NCBI GenBank assembly: GCA_036571765.1
Contig: BROE01000005.1
Span: forward strand, 5,196,155 to 5,260,154
Length of the DNA: 64,000 bases
From: Plecoglossus altivelis
Lineage: Eukaryota > Chordata > Actinopteri > Osmeriformes > Plecoglossidae
Direction: 5' to 3'
Position numbers and translations under genes: made by a program. This document shows positions 11,799 to 25,100 of the stretch, one piece after another (positions within the stretch are counted from its first letter, which is position 1; every line of letters starts with the position of its first letter). The notes under the pieces were generated by a model. The model saw nothing but the letters and a program-made list of their open reading frames with translations. It made no database searches and was not told where the DNA came from.

Positions 11799-14700
11799 GA
11801 CAGAGACAGAGACAGAGACAGAGACAGACAGAGACAAACAGGCTAGAAAAGGGTTAGCATGGCATTTTGGATGAAAATACGATAGGGGTTTGCATAATGG
11901 TTTTGACGAAAATATGCAAGTGGTTAGCATGACATTTTCGATCTAAATACGTAAGGGGTTAGTATGACGTTTACACCTGAAAAAACATACGGCGTCAGAC
12001 GGACAGTCAGACAGACAGCTGTGTCAATGTCTGTATACAGCAGGTGAGTAAGCCAGACTAAGCCTGTGAATTCCCCAGATTGTATCTATCAGCATCAGGC
12101 AGAGCAATGATCATAGCTGACATCCAGTCTGCTGTCGCAGGTGACTCACACCAGACTAATAAAGGCTCCACAATAAGAAGCAATAAAAAAGAAGAACAGC
12201 CCATCTCCTCCTATAACGACATGCTGGCTGGGTCCGATGTTGGAGCTGCTGTCCGCATCCATTACCAACCAAACGTGAATGTCGCAACAACCTTGTTCTC
12301 GAGGAGAGAATCGTTGTATATAAAACAAGCTCCACTATAATAACAGGAAGTTTACTGCTCGCACGAGAACATGCTGCAACCGCTCGGTCACCGTACAGAC
12401 ATCGCTCGTTGCATATCGGCCCACCCATCACAGCACAGTAGAGTACAATAAAGTACGATAGAGTACAATAGAGTACAGCACAGAGTGAAATATGAAAATA
12501 TTTTTTCATCTTTCAAAACTTTATTTTCCAAACCTTAAAAAAAAAAGTTTCGAATCATAGATAGATAGATATATATCTATATCTATATAGTCAATACTTC
12601 CCATCTCTGCACACCACATATACAAATAGACTGGAGAGGATTAGTTGTCTCCAGTTATGCTAAGGTGGATCAGGAGAGCAGATGAAGTAGAGGTGGTCAG
12701 ACACGTGTATTAAACATCCAACATTGAGTCTGGTCTGCTCTCCTTAAACAGAGTGGAGTGTATCTTCTGATGGGCCAGTGGATTCTCAGACTGGCCTCAT
12801 GTTCACATTCCACACCCCTCCGTCCAATGAGGCGTGCAGCCCAGCTCGGGTCCACTGCTGTTCAGCTTATCGGTGTTTTCCAAGAGCAGCGCACACACAA
12901 GACTCCCTTTCTGTCGCTCAGTTTCTCTCCCTCTCTATGTCGCTGCCTCCCACACTCGCTCTGTCTCTCGGGTCATTCTCTCTCTCTCTCTCTCCCCCCT
13001 CTCCGTGACTCATGCGAGTCATTCAAACATACCAGCTTGAACTCTCGCTCTCTACTCAGTCACTACTTTAACCCTGTTATCTGTCCCTTTCTCCCTCGGT
13101 TTCTGCCACCCATTTCTGTCCTTCAGCGAACTTTAGAACACGGTCTCTGGCCGTGTTAAAGTACGCTGAGGGACCAGAGTCTATGCCTCTGGGTGGTGCT
13201 GCACACGATCTAGGAAATGTTTTTTTTTGTAAAAGATGAAACGTGTCTGTATGCAACACCTTTGCAATGGTTATGTAGACCTTCCTCAAGGTCCCCACTG
13301 TAACAACTGGTACCATTAGATCTCTGTAATCACAGAGGCAGATGAGGGGGAAAGAAGTTGTAGGTTGACTGTGGGAAGTGAAGAGATATTAAAGGATTAG
13401 CAACAACAATAGGCTACCCTTTGCTGAATCCTAGGGTGTGTCCATAATGACTACAAACACTCCCTCCATTCCTTTTGCTCTCTCTCCCTCTTTCTCAGTC
13501 TGTCTCTCTCTCTCTCTCTCTCTCTGTTTCTATCTCACTCTCTCTCTCTCTCTCTCGCTATCTCTCTGTTTCTCTCTCTCTCTGTCTGTCTTTCTCTCTC
13601 TCTGTCTCTCCCTCTCTATATATATCTTTCTCTTGCTCTCTCTCTTCATTCTTCAGTTTTTCTCCCCAGGGCATGCAATGAGAAACGTCAGGCAGATCCT
13701 CCGGTTTCTCTCTCAGTTGCTCACTTCCCTTCGTCCTTTCATTCATCTCCTTCGTGTACTGTTTCAGTTTCATCTGCCCACGCTGGAACCTTGCCTCTCC
13801 GGACCGCCCTCCCTCTCTCTGGAGACGCGGGACCAGGCAATATAGTCTTGCTGGCAGATACCACCCGGTCTCCCTGGTAACCCCCTCCAGCTTCTGACTG
13901 ACACATCGACATTCCTTGGGATCATTTACAACTGACACAGTAAACCCGAGCTAGAACACGCCTGATGGCCCCCCCCCCCCTCCCTCCCCCCCCCAACCCC
14001 CCCCAATAAACCACCCCTGTCAGATCTTGACAGACGAGTTTGAAATTCCGGTTGACGCTCTTTCAGATCAAGCAGCAGGGACACTGCCATGTTGCTGCTA
14101 TTCTTCAGAAGACACTCTGCTTGTCTCGTAGGGGTTTAAATGATTTGTTACTCTCGCACCTTTTAAATCATGTCATATCTCTTGTCAGGGGTCAGTGTCA
14201 AACGAAACAAACTCTTGACTCCACTGAACCATCTTACGCACACTATCAAGAGACAGAGATCATTAGCTCAACTTCAGACTAGGGGTGAATGGCGGTACAT
14301 GTACACCGCAGCACCACAGGTAAATGGTGCTGGGCTCCGACATTACGTAGGATATCAGGAATGTATGTCTCTCCGCACTGGGGAGGAGAGGCCAGTTATT
14401 AATCAGGTGTGTCTGACATTTAGACCGTTGGTGGGCAAGAGTCTGAATTCCAAGATCATCACGCAGGGTTAGACTACCATCCTCCACATTACATGACAGT
14501 CACTTTGCATCTTTCTGCAGGTTTTTTTGTTGTTGAAAGAACAGTTCTGAGGCCATACCTGAACTTCAAGTTTGTGTATGTCTATACAGAGTGTCTATGC
14601 AGAATGTCTACAGAGTGAAGTAATTGCTAAAGATATACATGACTAAAGGGTACAGATCCCACACCCATTTTCTTGCTTGGAGCTACCACCCAGGGCCGTT

Positions 14701-15178
14701 TAAAAAGTAGCAACTAAGCACCAGCTGACAAGATTCCACCCAATACATCGAAAGGAAGCTTGTGTCCTATTCACGAAGGCTTGAAAAATACAGACGCACT
14801 TCTTATTTTAGACGCTCGTCGGAAATTACAGTGAACTGTAAATATTTCTCAACCGCATCCACATTCAAGTAACTCTGCAGACAAAGTTAAGAGTGAGTGA
14901 TTGATTGGGCGGGTTGTGGTTTCTGCTCACTCCCCAACTGTATAGATCAGGTACCAAAACCACACGCGCCCTTTATGCCTGCATGTGACTCAGGAATCTC
15001 TCAATTTCACACCAGATCCCACGCTTGGCATTCCAAGGAAATTACAAGGCACGTCTAACATCCGCGCCAAACATTGTTTGCACGAGTCCTGCAGAGTAGC
15101 ATACAGGGGAAACTATTAAGTTGTGCGCTGTAAAAGCAGCACATTTGAAGACTAAATATTAATAGTACCCGGATTGGT

Positions 15179-15227
<49 letters not shown>

Positions 15228-16618
15228 GAACACACACACACACACACACACACACGCAGAGCCGTAATGAACCTGTTTTTGAACGGTTGAAAAGTGTGTG
15301 TGTATAGAACCTCTTCAGATCTCGTCAGTGGGTCATGTTTGTGAAAATACATGAATGGTTTCATGTAAAATTCCTTGTACAGGTTAGAAAAGATACAAAC
15401 AGCCGTAACAGCAATGCAGCTCAGCTGGTTTAGCTGGCTGACACGCCATGACAATTGAAGTGCAATCTAACGAGGGAAAAGTACTAACTTCACGGGCACT
15501 TTATTCATGGTGCACCTTAAACCTTAAAGTTGATAGGATCAAATGGGTTTATTAAGTACAATTCTTGTCACCGTGTCTCTAAAAAGAACGAAAATATATT
15601 CTAGTTGAGATGATTGTATGTCCATCGTAAACTTGCAAACGAGTGTCTAGTCTGCAGGCCACTCTATGGCTTGATCCATGTTTTGTGCAATGAGAACATC
15701 TGACTTTCATTAGTTCAAGAAAGCTATGCGATTCTCAACACATTCACCAGTCACGCGGCAAAGGACACAGTGTGTTCTCTCCTATGAAAACAGACAGGTA
15801 AATAACAGAAACCATGGTCTATTGAACTGTTTAACTAAGATGCGATCCTTAAATGGGTTGTATACTTGTCATGCTGCGAATGTTTCTGTATCCAAGCTGA
15901 AACATACTTCCAATTAAAGTCTTCCTTACCCCCAAAAAACTGCCGTTTTACTCCGGATACCAGCCGATCCTCATCCGAAAGACGACTGTTTTCTGAAGTA
16001 GGAACACTCTCTCTTTGTCTTTAGAAAGTGTTTATGTAGGTATTGAGTTGAGCCAGTCGGTCAGTGCGTTTTGAGTAAAGCGAGTTATTTTGGTACGTTC
16101 ATAGTCCAACCCACTTTGTCTGCCGCGTTGCTGTAACCCGATCCAGCTGTTCTTCCGCCACAGCTGGCGCAGGTAAGCCTTCCCTCCAGTGGTCCAATCG
16201 TGCAAACGCGTTTTAAATCGTGTGTTGTTCTTGTTATTTAAAAAACGTATGTAGGCTATGACAAAAACGGTTCAGTAACATAAACCTAACTACTGAAACC
16301 ACCACAGGTTATTGAAGTATAGGCTGGTAGCCTTTGTCAACCATCTCTTCTCATAGTTAGAAGCATAAATGGGAAACAAAGGTTAATCGTACCAGCTATT
16401 TCACTTTTTTAACTTCAAATAATTAAAGAAATCATGAACTTAATACATGTGATTCGTAATATTTTTTAATTCATACGTATTAAATCTTGTTCACTTCATA
16501 AATAAGAAGTAAACAAAATTACTGAAGTGGGTGTGTTTCAAGCGAACGTCATGAATATTAATATAACGTCGCACTGTCACCTTTTTGTCCCGCCCCTCAG
16601 TGAAGTATTTCCGTCAAG
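11063..16618. other. 5.5-kb spacer between ppp1r13l and opa3
   Basis: This divergent spacer should hold the promoters and any 5' UTR exons of both genes. It contains a (GACA)n/(GAGACA)n array (about 11741-11836), two CT-rich tracts (about 12920-13000 and 13480-13640), a run of C (about 13970-14005), and a CA array (about 15183-15256). I saw no coding exon with splice signals and no recognisable protein. Confidence 0.5.
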
Positions 16619-17648
16619 ATGGTGGTTGGTGCCTTTCCTATCGCTAAGCTGCTCTACCTTGGTGTGCGGCAAATGAGCAAACCTGTGGCGAACAGGATTA
16701 AGGCAGGGGCTCGAAGAAGCGAGTTCTTCAAGAATTACGTATGCCTTCCACCGGCACAGTGTGAGTAACTGTAGTCTGTTTGACATGTTAGTGCAACCTC
16801 TGTCTCTGACGCCCAGAGATTGCACGCAACACAGGATGACTGCCCTGTATCTGTAAGCCAATGAGATTCACCTGTCACTGATTTTGAGCCAATTGTTTAC
16901 GTGGGCGTACTGTTAAATGGGTGTCTTTTTGTGATTGAAAGAGATGTTAACCAATAGGGCTGTTCTCAGTGTGGGAACGTGTTTGTCATTGAGGTGGAAT
17001 GAATCGTTTGAAAGTGCCTTTTGACCAGCGGTGAATGTTATTTCGCTTTGACAGTATTTGAACTAACGCTAGACGATACATAAGACGATACATAAAGGAA
17101 TGACCAGCAATTTGCCGAGAAACATTAGAAGCAAACACATGTTGTAAGAATTCAACATAGACTGTTTACAGACTTAACTGCCAAACTCTCAAGAAGTCTC
17201 CACATAAGTGTCAATGTTAGCCTTTTAATCAAAAGCCACTTAACTTGAAGGTACCACAGCCTATCGTAGAAGCACTGCCAAATGATATTTTGTATGTGTT
17301 CTCTATTCAGTATACCACTGGATTGAAATGAGGACGAAGATGAGGATCATGGGATTTCGCGGCTCAACCATCAAGCCCTTGAATGAAGACGCAGCAGCCG
17401 AACTAGGGGCAGAGCTATTGGGAGAGGCCATCATCTTTGTAATCGGCGGCGGCTGTATGGTGTTGGAATACAGCCGGCAGGCCATGAACTCGCGACGCAA
17501 GGAAGACGAGTTAAACGAGACGATCACTAGCCTACAGACCCAGCTGGGAGAGCTCGCCCTAACCACAGAGACACTAGATGCCCAGCTCAGAGAGATGAAC
17601 AGGCTATTGCTATCCTACCCTGTGGCAAGTGCTACCGCTTCTAAATGA
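16619..17648 (+). CDS. opa3: OPA3 outer mitochondrial-type membrane protein
   Basis: OPA3 is a small mitochondrial membrane protein linked in humans to optic atrophy and 3-methylglutaconic aciduria; its biochemical role is unsettled. Two coding exons, 16619-16760 and 17311-17648, are joined in phase 1 by a GT-AG intron, giving 159 codons plus stop (human isoform about 179). The start MVVGAFPIAKLLYLGVRQ, the RIKAGARRSEFFKNY segment and the exon 2 block MRTKMRIMGFRG ... NEDAAAELGAELLGEA are family hallmarks. A glycine-rich hydrophobic stretch (IIFVIGGGCMVLEY) is followed by a C-terminal coiled-coil-like tail (about residues 115-150) that is shorter and divergent. The ATG sits in a good context (AAGATGG), and the N-terminus is the expected targeting sequence. 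Confidence 0.95.
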
Positions 17649-18223
17649 TGTGAAGGGTTCTTGGCTGCGTGATAACGACTGTTTGATAATCTGTATGTGG
17701 AGAAGGGCGTACAACAATACGGTACAGGACAACATATCCATGTTAGTTACACAGCCCTTTAAATCTCGGTCGGATCTGCACTTCCCGCGAGAGATGGGTA
17801 CAGCGCGATACTCAGACTAGTGCGTTATGTACGGTCGTCTGCATCTGTTCGGACAGCCAATTGTGAAAACGGTCTGCTATGATATTCATAGTTTATATTC
17901 AAATCTGTAACCATAATTGGAAAAGGCCCCATACAGGAATTATTTCAACATATCGTGGCTGTTTGTAATTTGGGAAATGAAGCACTTATGATTATGAACA
18001 TTATTTCTTTTAATGGCTTTATTTTAGGTGGTTGTGGCATTACAGAATGACAGAACACCATCGTACTAAGAGGCGTTTTTTCTCCACATATTTCATTTCA
18101 TTCACAATTCTCTTCCTCTTCTAAAGATGTGTACCGTCTACACACTGGATCCATGCACTAGTTGAAGAAAACGTATTAACGGTGCCTGTGGCGTATGCAG
18201 ACTATTGTAAATGAACGATGTAA

Positions 18224-18229
18224 AATAAA
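18224..18229 (+). terminator. opa3: Poly(A) signal of opa3
   Basis: AATAAA about 575 bases after the opa3 stop, followed by T/GT-rich sequence. It is the only good signal before hnrnpul1, giving a 3' UTR of roughly 600 bases (17649 to about 18245). Confidence 0.6.
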
Positions 18230-18245
18230 AACTTGATGTAAAATT

Positions 18246-18911
18246 TAAAAAAATGTGATAGTGTACAGTATGTGAAGTGCGTTTGTGTTCCTCCTCCAAA
18301 GTCAAGTCTATACCGATGACTGAACGGTAGGTGGCAGTAAGCTTCTGTTGACACAGATTTCATGCTATGACAGCTAGGCTACTTCATTGGGAGAAACCAC
18401 CAACGGTAAAACATTTTACTGCAGTACTTTCCTAGCAAGGAATTGTATTTAGAGCAATGACGTCGTTGCATTTTAGTTGCCTTATACTTGTTCGTGTAGC
18501 CTTATGCGGCTCTTTAACAAGGTTTGGTTGAGCGGGACCACAGAGGCATCGGCCTGCTGGTTAGCTGTCAGTGTCAGCAGCAGTATATTGCTATCACACT
18601 GCGGGTATCTTATAATATACACTCAGTTTTTGCTCATGTCAACTACAGAGGTCGACGTGCGCGGTTACATCAACCGGATAGATTAGCAGGCGTAGTTAGG
18701 CTAGCTAACACGCAAGCATTGCTTTAACAAAGTTAGTTAAGATAGCCTCTACTCGACTCTCAGAACAGGGTCAGGGGATGTACTGCTGACATGATGAGTG
18801 ACCTTGTGTGCAGTGCATGGTATGGCCATGTTATTGCATGACATGAATTCCCCTTTCATCCCATGTCTCTGTCTGCAGATAAGGAAATAATTGCACCCGT
18901 GTATTAACGCC
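18246..18911 (+). promoter_or_regulatory. hnrnpul1: opa3-hnrnpul1 spacer and probable 5' UTR
   Basis: No coding exon is recognised. A good acceptor (CTGTCTGCAG ending at 18878) precedes the start codon, so the first coding exon probably begins at 18879 and an untranslated exon lies upstream. The promoter itself cannot be placed from sequence alone. Confidence 0.4.
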
Positions 18912-19131
18912 ATGAATAGTGTTGACGTGAAGAAACTAAAAGTCAATGAGTTGAGAGAGGAGCTGCAGCGCCGCGGCCTGGACACCAAAGGGCTGAAAGC
19001 TGATCTTGTGGACAGGCTCAGAGCCGCTCTGAACACCGGTGAACAGACTCCTGAAGGGGGCAGCGGATCACCGAGAGATCTGCGAACAGGCTCCGCTGAG
19101 TTATTGAGCGATGATCCTATTCTCAATCCAG
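18912..19131 (+). CDS. hnrnpul1: hnrnpul1 exon with SAP domain
   Basis: Encodes VKKLKVNELREELQRRGLDT and GLKADLVDRL within residues about 5-40, a classic SAP motif (helix-loop-helix, LREELxxRGLxTxGLKxxLxxRL) that binds scaffold/matrix DNA. It ends in phase 1. Confidence 0.95.
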
Positions 19132-22100
19132 GTAGTTCATACCCTCTCAATAGTAGCCCGTATTTTATTTGAGTAACATGTACACGATCATTTTATAAAT
19201 TCCAAGGAGCATTGCCAAAACTTGTATTTCTCGATCTTTATAGATGTTTGTTGTTGTATTGAACAGACGAAAGAATATCTGAGGAGGGAAGCAGTGAAGA
19301 TGAGGAAGGCTTTGACAGCGCTGAGGTGACGTCAGGTGGAGTTTTATGTAGAGAAACTGTAGGTTCAGTTTCAGACAGAGAGCCAGATCCTGCCGTGACT
19401 TGCGGGATGTCAGACTTGTCATCAGATGTTGACGTGAGCCAGACCGAAATTCCTCCTCAGGAGCCCAAGACCGAGCCTGAACAAGATGAGCACCTTGTTA
19501 CCAAACCAGGTAAGTCACAGAGCAGACACACTTCCTGTAGTTCAGGAAGTGCCTAGCCTACACCTCATACTTTAGGAAAGATGTTCTCCTTAAAAAAACA
19601 AAAACAAGCCCCCTATAACTGTCTCAGAAACCGAGATGAAATCCGAGGTGAAGGAAGAGAAAGAGGAAGAGGAGAACACGGAGTGCTCGCAGGAAGTTCC
19701 GAAGCCGGAGCAGAATCCTTGCCGGACTGAACCCGCCAACGAGTGGGAGGAGCTTGAGGCTCAGCAGGCGGAACAGGCCAAGATGGAGGCCGAGCGCTCC
19801 GGCCAGTACGGACGCAAGCGGTCGTACGAAGAGGGCCGGGGCTACGGCTATTATGAACACCGCGAGGACAAGAGGTCAGTTCTGCTCCGCCTGCTGGTTT
19901 TGTGCTGGTTCGTTCGTGCGGTCGAAAGTCGCTGACTGAGGAAGCCATGTTTTGGTGCATGTGTTTGAATGGTGATCTAATGGATCTTCTCTAGATCCCG
20001 CTCGCCACAGCCACCCGCTGAAGAGGAGGAAGAGGACTTTGATGACACTCTCGTTGCCCTTGACACTTGTACGTAAAGATCTTTACAGCCGTTAAACATC
20101 CACATTCAGTGCAGATAATCTGTTTGAAGAGGCGGTCCTTCAAAGCGACCATGGTCGCATCTATGTGTAGTCACTCTTCCTCTTCTCACCTCATCGCCCA
20201 GACAACTGTGACCTGCACTTCAAGGTGTCCCGTGATCGCTACAGTGGCTACCCTCTGACCATCGAGGGCTTTGCTTACCTGTGGGCAGGAGCGCGGGCCT
20301 CGCACGGCGTCGCCGGGGGTCGCGCCTGTTACGAGATGAAGGTAGTGCGACGTAGACGATACGGTACCCCGCCGGTCGCTCGCTTCACCTCAAGCAGTCA
20401 CGGTAAAGCCGGCTCTGCCGCGCTTGGCGTGCAGGTTTACAGTGGGCTCTGGGTGGGTGTTTGGTGTATCTGTTCCAGGTGGTCGAGGATATCCCGGTGA
20501 AACACCTGCCCAGTGGCGAGCCTGATCCCCACGTGGTCAGGATCGGCTGGTCTCTGGACTCCTGCAGCACGCAGCTGGGTGAGGACAGCACGGGGACAGA
20601 GCGGTTAGAAGGAGGGCGTAGTCAGTGGATGCTTGGTTTGCAAAGACAGCTGCTCCACCTGGAGGACTGACGTGTCTGTGGTGTTTTCAGGGGAGGAGGC
20701 CTTCTCTTTTGGATACGGAGGAACCGGCAAGAAATCCTCCGACTGCAAATTTGAAGATTACGGAGAGAAGTTTGGTGAGAACGACGTCATCGGCTGCCAT
20801 ATCGTGAGTATGGGATTACCGTATTTTGGTAGCTTTGACCCTGTGTTTGAACTTTGAACTTTTGAAGAGAACCTTCAAAAGTTCAAAGAGAAGAGAAGAG
20901 AACATGTTTCTCGTTGAATGCAACCTGCCCTCTCAGGATTTCGACAGCGGCGAGGAGGTGGAGATGGCTTTCTCGAAGAACGGCGCGCAGATGGGCGTGG
21001 CCTTCCGTGTCACCCGGGAGGTCCTGGCCGGCCGCGCCTTGTTCCCGCACGTCCTGGTGAAGAACTGTGCCGTGGAGTTCAACTTCGGCCAGAAGGACAA
21101 GCCCTTCTATCCTGCCCCGGAGGGCTACGCCTTCATCCAGAACGTCAGCCTGGAGGAAAGGACCCGAGGAACCTTGGGTCCTGCCAGCAAATCTGAATGT
21201 GAGGTAAGTCTGGACCTCCCTGAATGTGAGGTACGTCTGAACCTCCCTGAATGCGAGGTAAGTCTGGACCTCCCTGGATGTGAGGTAAGTCTGGACCTCC
21301 CTGGATGTGAGGTACGTCTGGACCTCCATGAATGCGAGGTACGTCTGGACCTCCCTGGCGTTGACAGGACCCTGACAGCTGGGCAGATAGAGATTTAAAG
21401 TGGGTGTTGACCTGTCTCTACCTGTGCTTGTACTTTGACCTCAGATCCTGATGATGGTTGGTCTGCCCGCCTGTGGAAAGACCACCTGGGCCATGAAGCA
21501 CAGTGACAACCACCCTGAGAAGAAGTATAACATCCTTGGCACCAACGCCATCATGGACAAGATGAAGGTGAAAGTTCTGCGATGGATGGACGGGAGAGGT
21601 AGACGGACGCGGCTGTGACAGTGTCATGACGGCGAGCTTATCTGTCGTCCAGGTGATGGGTCTGCGTCGCCAGAGGAACTACACGGGGCGCTGGGACCTT
21701 CTGATCCAGCAGGCCACGCAGTGTCTGAACCGCCTCATCCAGATCGCCGCCCGCAAGAAACGCAATTACATCCTGGACCAGGTAGCGACTCCCCGTCCTC
21801 TCCTCCCCCCTCTGCTCTGATACACGCTCCTCCTCTCTGACTGACCCGCTACCTCGCACCTCTCTAATGGACTATGTATTTATCTTTCAGGGGGCCAATG
21901 TAGGATAGAGTAGAGGGAGCGTTGATCAGCCTCTGTCGCTATTTGCTGCTCGTTGTAATGTTAACGCTCTCCTGTAACAGTGACGGAATCTGTCATGTCA
22001 TCATTTCTCAGAGTATTTTCTGCCTTTTTTTAACATCCTATGCTGCATGTTGGGGGAAACCCAGAATTGTACAAGTAGTCCAGTACTATGTTGAGATGTT

Positions 22101-25100
22101 GAGAAACGAGTAAACACTGACTGGTGAGTAAGAAACCAAAAAAGAAGAAAGAAAACAAACAAACAACACCTTCCGTTTCTATGGTAACCATAAGGAGACT
22201 GTTGATAGCCTATTTAAAGGTACGTTTAACAGCTAGTTGGTGGAACTGTCCAGGGTGTTTTATTGTATGAATTGAACCTGAAGGTAAGTGAGAAGACTAA
22301 CCACTTTCAGCTTTTCAGGGCGTTCGTTCTCATCTTTTAGGAAACTTGTGGTCGGGTAAGTCAGTCTAATGGATGTTGGATCCAAACATGGTGGTTGTGA
22401 GTACCTTCAGGTAAGCTACCTGTATGTTCTGCTCTGTGGCTCGGAGGCACATGCTGCGTTAGGAGCAGGTGAGTGTTGGTAGGGAAGGGGACCCTGTCAG
22501 GGAAGGGAAATGTTTGGATTTGAATGAGCAATTTCTCAGGTTGATACTGACTCACTTTTCATGGTATGATTCGCTAGTTCTTCCGAATCTTGACATCATA
22601 ATCATGATCATAGTCATCAGAACTGCCTAGTAACATTAACAACAAACACATAATTTTTCATTCATTGCTGTATCTACATAGCTTTTTATCCCCCCCCCCA
22701 CCCCCACCCCTCACCCCACACATAGAAATGTCACTTTTCAATCTCATGATACGCTACAGAAGCAAACAAACACAGCAGTCATTTGACAGTCTCTCGATAA
22801 GCTGAAGGGGGGTCCCCTGCTGTCAGTCGACGTGCCGGGTGACAGAGCGTCTCCAGGTGAGTCTGTGAAGGTGCGAGAGGCTGTCAGTTCACATGAGGGT
22901 AGAACCATAGATCTGCCCACCAAGCCCAACCTGTCTCGCTTGACTATTGCAGGGTTCCAGTTTCCGTCCAGAGGAAAGCAAAGCCAGAACAAGTAAACGA
23001 TAACAAACAGCTTTTTCTACTTTCTTGTCACCATTGCTAGACAAATGTATATGGATCAGCCCAGAGACGAAAAATGCGACCTTTTGAAGGTTTTCAACGC
23101 AAGGCTATTGTAATTTGTCCCACGGACGAGGATTTAAAAGAGCGAACTGTAAAGCAAACTGGTGAACAGGGGAAGGATGTTCCCGATCACGCTGTTTTAG
23201 AAATGAAAGGTAGGAACGCTGTGGAAGAAAAAAAAAAAAAAAAAAGAAAAAAAAATCCACCAGATCTACTTTACTTTTTTCTATGTTTTTTTGTGTCTAA
23301 ATCAAACTTGGAAGGTGCCCCCTCCCTCCCTCCTCCCTCCCCCTTCCTCTCCCCCCGCCCCCTCTCCCCATTAACTAGGCCAGATTATAATCTCTGTCAC
23401 ATGATTAATGGCCCTCCAGAATTTGAACCTTCCTTGTTTTACCCTCGTCTCTGCCCCTCGCCATCAGACTCCCTCCAAACGCACTGCAAACCCAGGGCCG
23501 TTTTACACTAGATCCAAACGACCTACATTTCTCAGGGGGGTCTCCTTGTTGCCCCGACCCACACGTTGTCTAAACTGACCGACGTAGAGAAAGAGAACCA
23601 AGCTGGTAGACTGCAGCCTCCCTTGGTTTGCAGTGCCAGACCCTCAGATCCTCCTGCTATCTCTCCTTCTGTCATCTGTCCTTGTTTCAAGTCCTCCTCC
23701 CCCCCCCTCCTCCTCCCCCTCTCCTTCCCCCCTTCCTCCCCCCCGTTGTGTTTGCTTGAACAAAAGTTTCCTTCTGGTTCCTTTTTGGAGGTCATGTTTT
23801 TGTTTGTGCCAGATCTCGTCAGACACACACTCACACACGCACGCTGTCATCTGCTGTCATCAAAGAGCCTCTGTCAGTTTAGTTGCTCTAGAGTTGACAC
23901 TGCCTGTGCGTGGTATTAATTATGTTTCATTTTGTCTCCTGGTGGTGTGGCTGTTCTGGCCTTCACTGCAACCCCCTCCCCGGTGTCTCTCTCTCTCTTG
24001 TCTTTCTCTTCTCTCTCCTCTCCTCGCTACCCCCACTTGTCGGATCGATTGTCTCTCTCTCTCTCCGTTCCTGTCGCCGCTCGACCCGCCGTCACCAAGC
24101 CAACTTCGTGCTTCCTGAGACCAGCGACTTCCTGGACGAGGTGACCTTTGTGGAGCTGCAGCGAGAGGAGGCCAGCAAGCTGGTGAAGGGCTACAACGAG
24201 GCGGGGCAGAAAGCTGGCCCGCCCCCTGACAAGCGCTACGACAACCGCCAGGGGGGGTTCCATGGGCGCGGAGGAAGCTTCCAGCGCTATGACAACCGCG
24301 ACGGACCCCGTGGAGGGGGCTACCAGAGCCGGGGAGGGAATGGAGGAGGAGGAGGGGGTGGCTACAGAGGAGGTAAAGGAGACTGTTCTCCTCGCGTACT
24401 GGAGCTAATCCTTCCTTTCGGAGTTCAGTAGACGTTCCCATTGTCAACTGCTAATGCGGTGCTAATCCTTTACTCTACAGTCTACAACCGCGGAAACTAC
24501 AACCAGAGCCGCTGGGAAGGCAACTACCGCGACGGAAACTCCAACGGCCGAGGAGGCTACAACCGTAACCAACAGTCAGGAGGAGGTTACAGCCGACAGG
24601 CTCCCTACAACAAAGGCTATAACCAGGTACACACACCTCTTCATCAGCCTGAGAGGAGCTGACACCAATGCAGACCAACAGCTGTCTATGGATCGTGAAC
24701 AACCCTGTAGACTGTCTGTCTCTGTCAATCGCTAGAGCTACAACCCGGGCTATAACCAAGGGTACAACCAGGGGAACTATAACCAAGGTTACAACTACGG
24801 CAACTACAGCCAGTATCCCGGATACGGCCAGAGCTACAGTGAGACACCTGCCACTGGACAGACGTACAACCAACAACAGAGCTACAACCAGCAGTATCAG
24901 CAGGTAATGAACCAGAGTCTTATCTCATTAGTAGAACTCCGTGTTCACCCAGCCACTGCAAACATCATTAAGTAACGTTGTCGCCATACAGCATCTATTC
25001 AGTAACTACCTTTCTCCTTTTCTCTCCCCCGCTCCCTTACTCCAGTATGCCCAGCAGTGGCAGCAGTATTATCAGAATCAGAGCCAGTGGAACCAGTACT

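Noticed and set aside
21204..21398. Simple C-terminal extension of hnrnpul1 by reading through the exon 8 donor
   Set aside because: The frame ends at 21398, but the downstream exons at 21445 onward clearly continue the family protein, so splicing is the normal outcome. The interest is in which donor is used.
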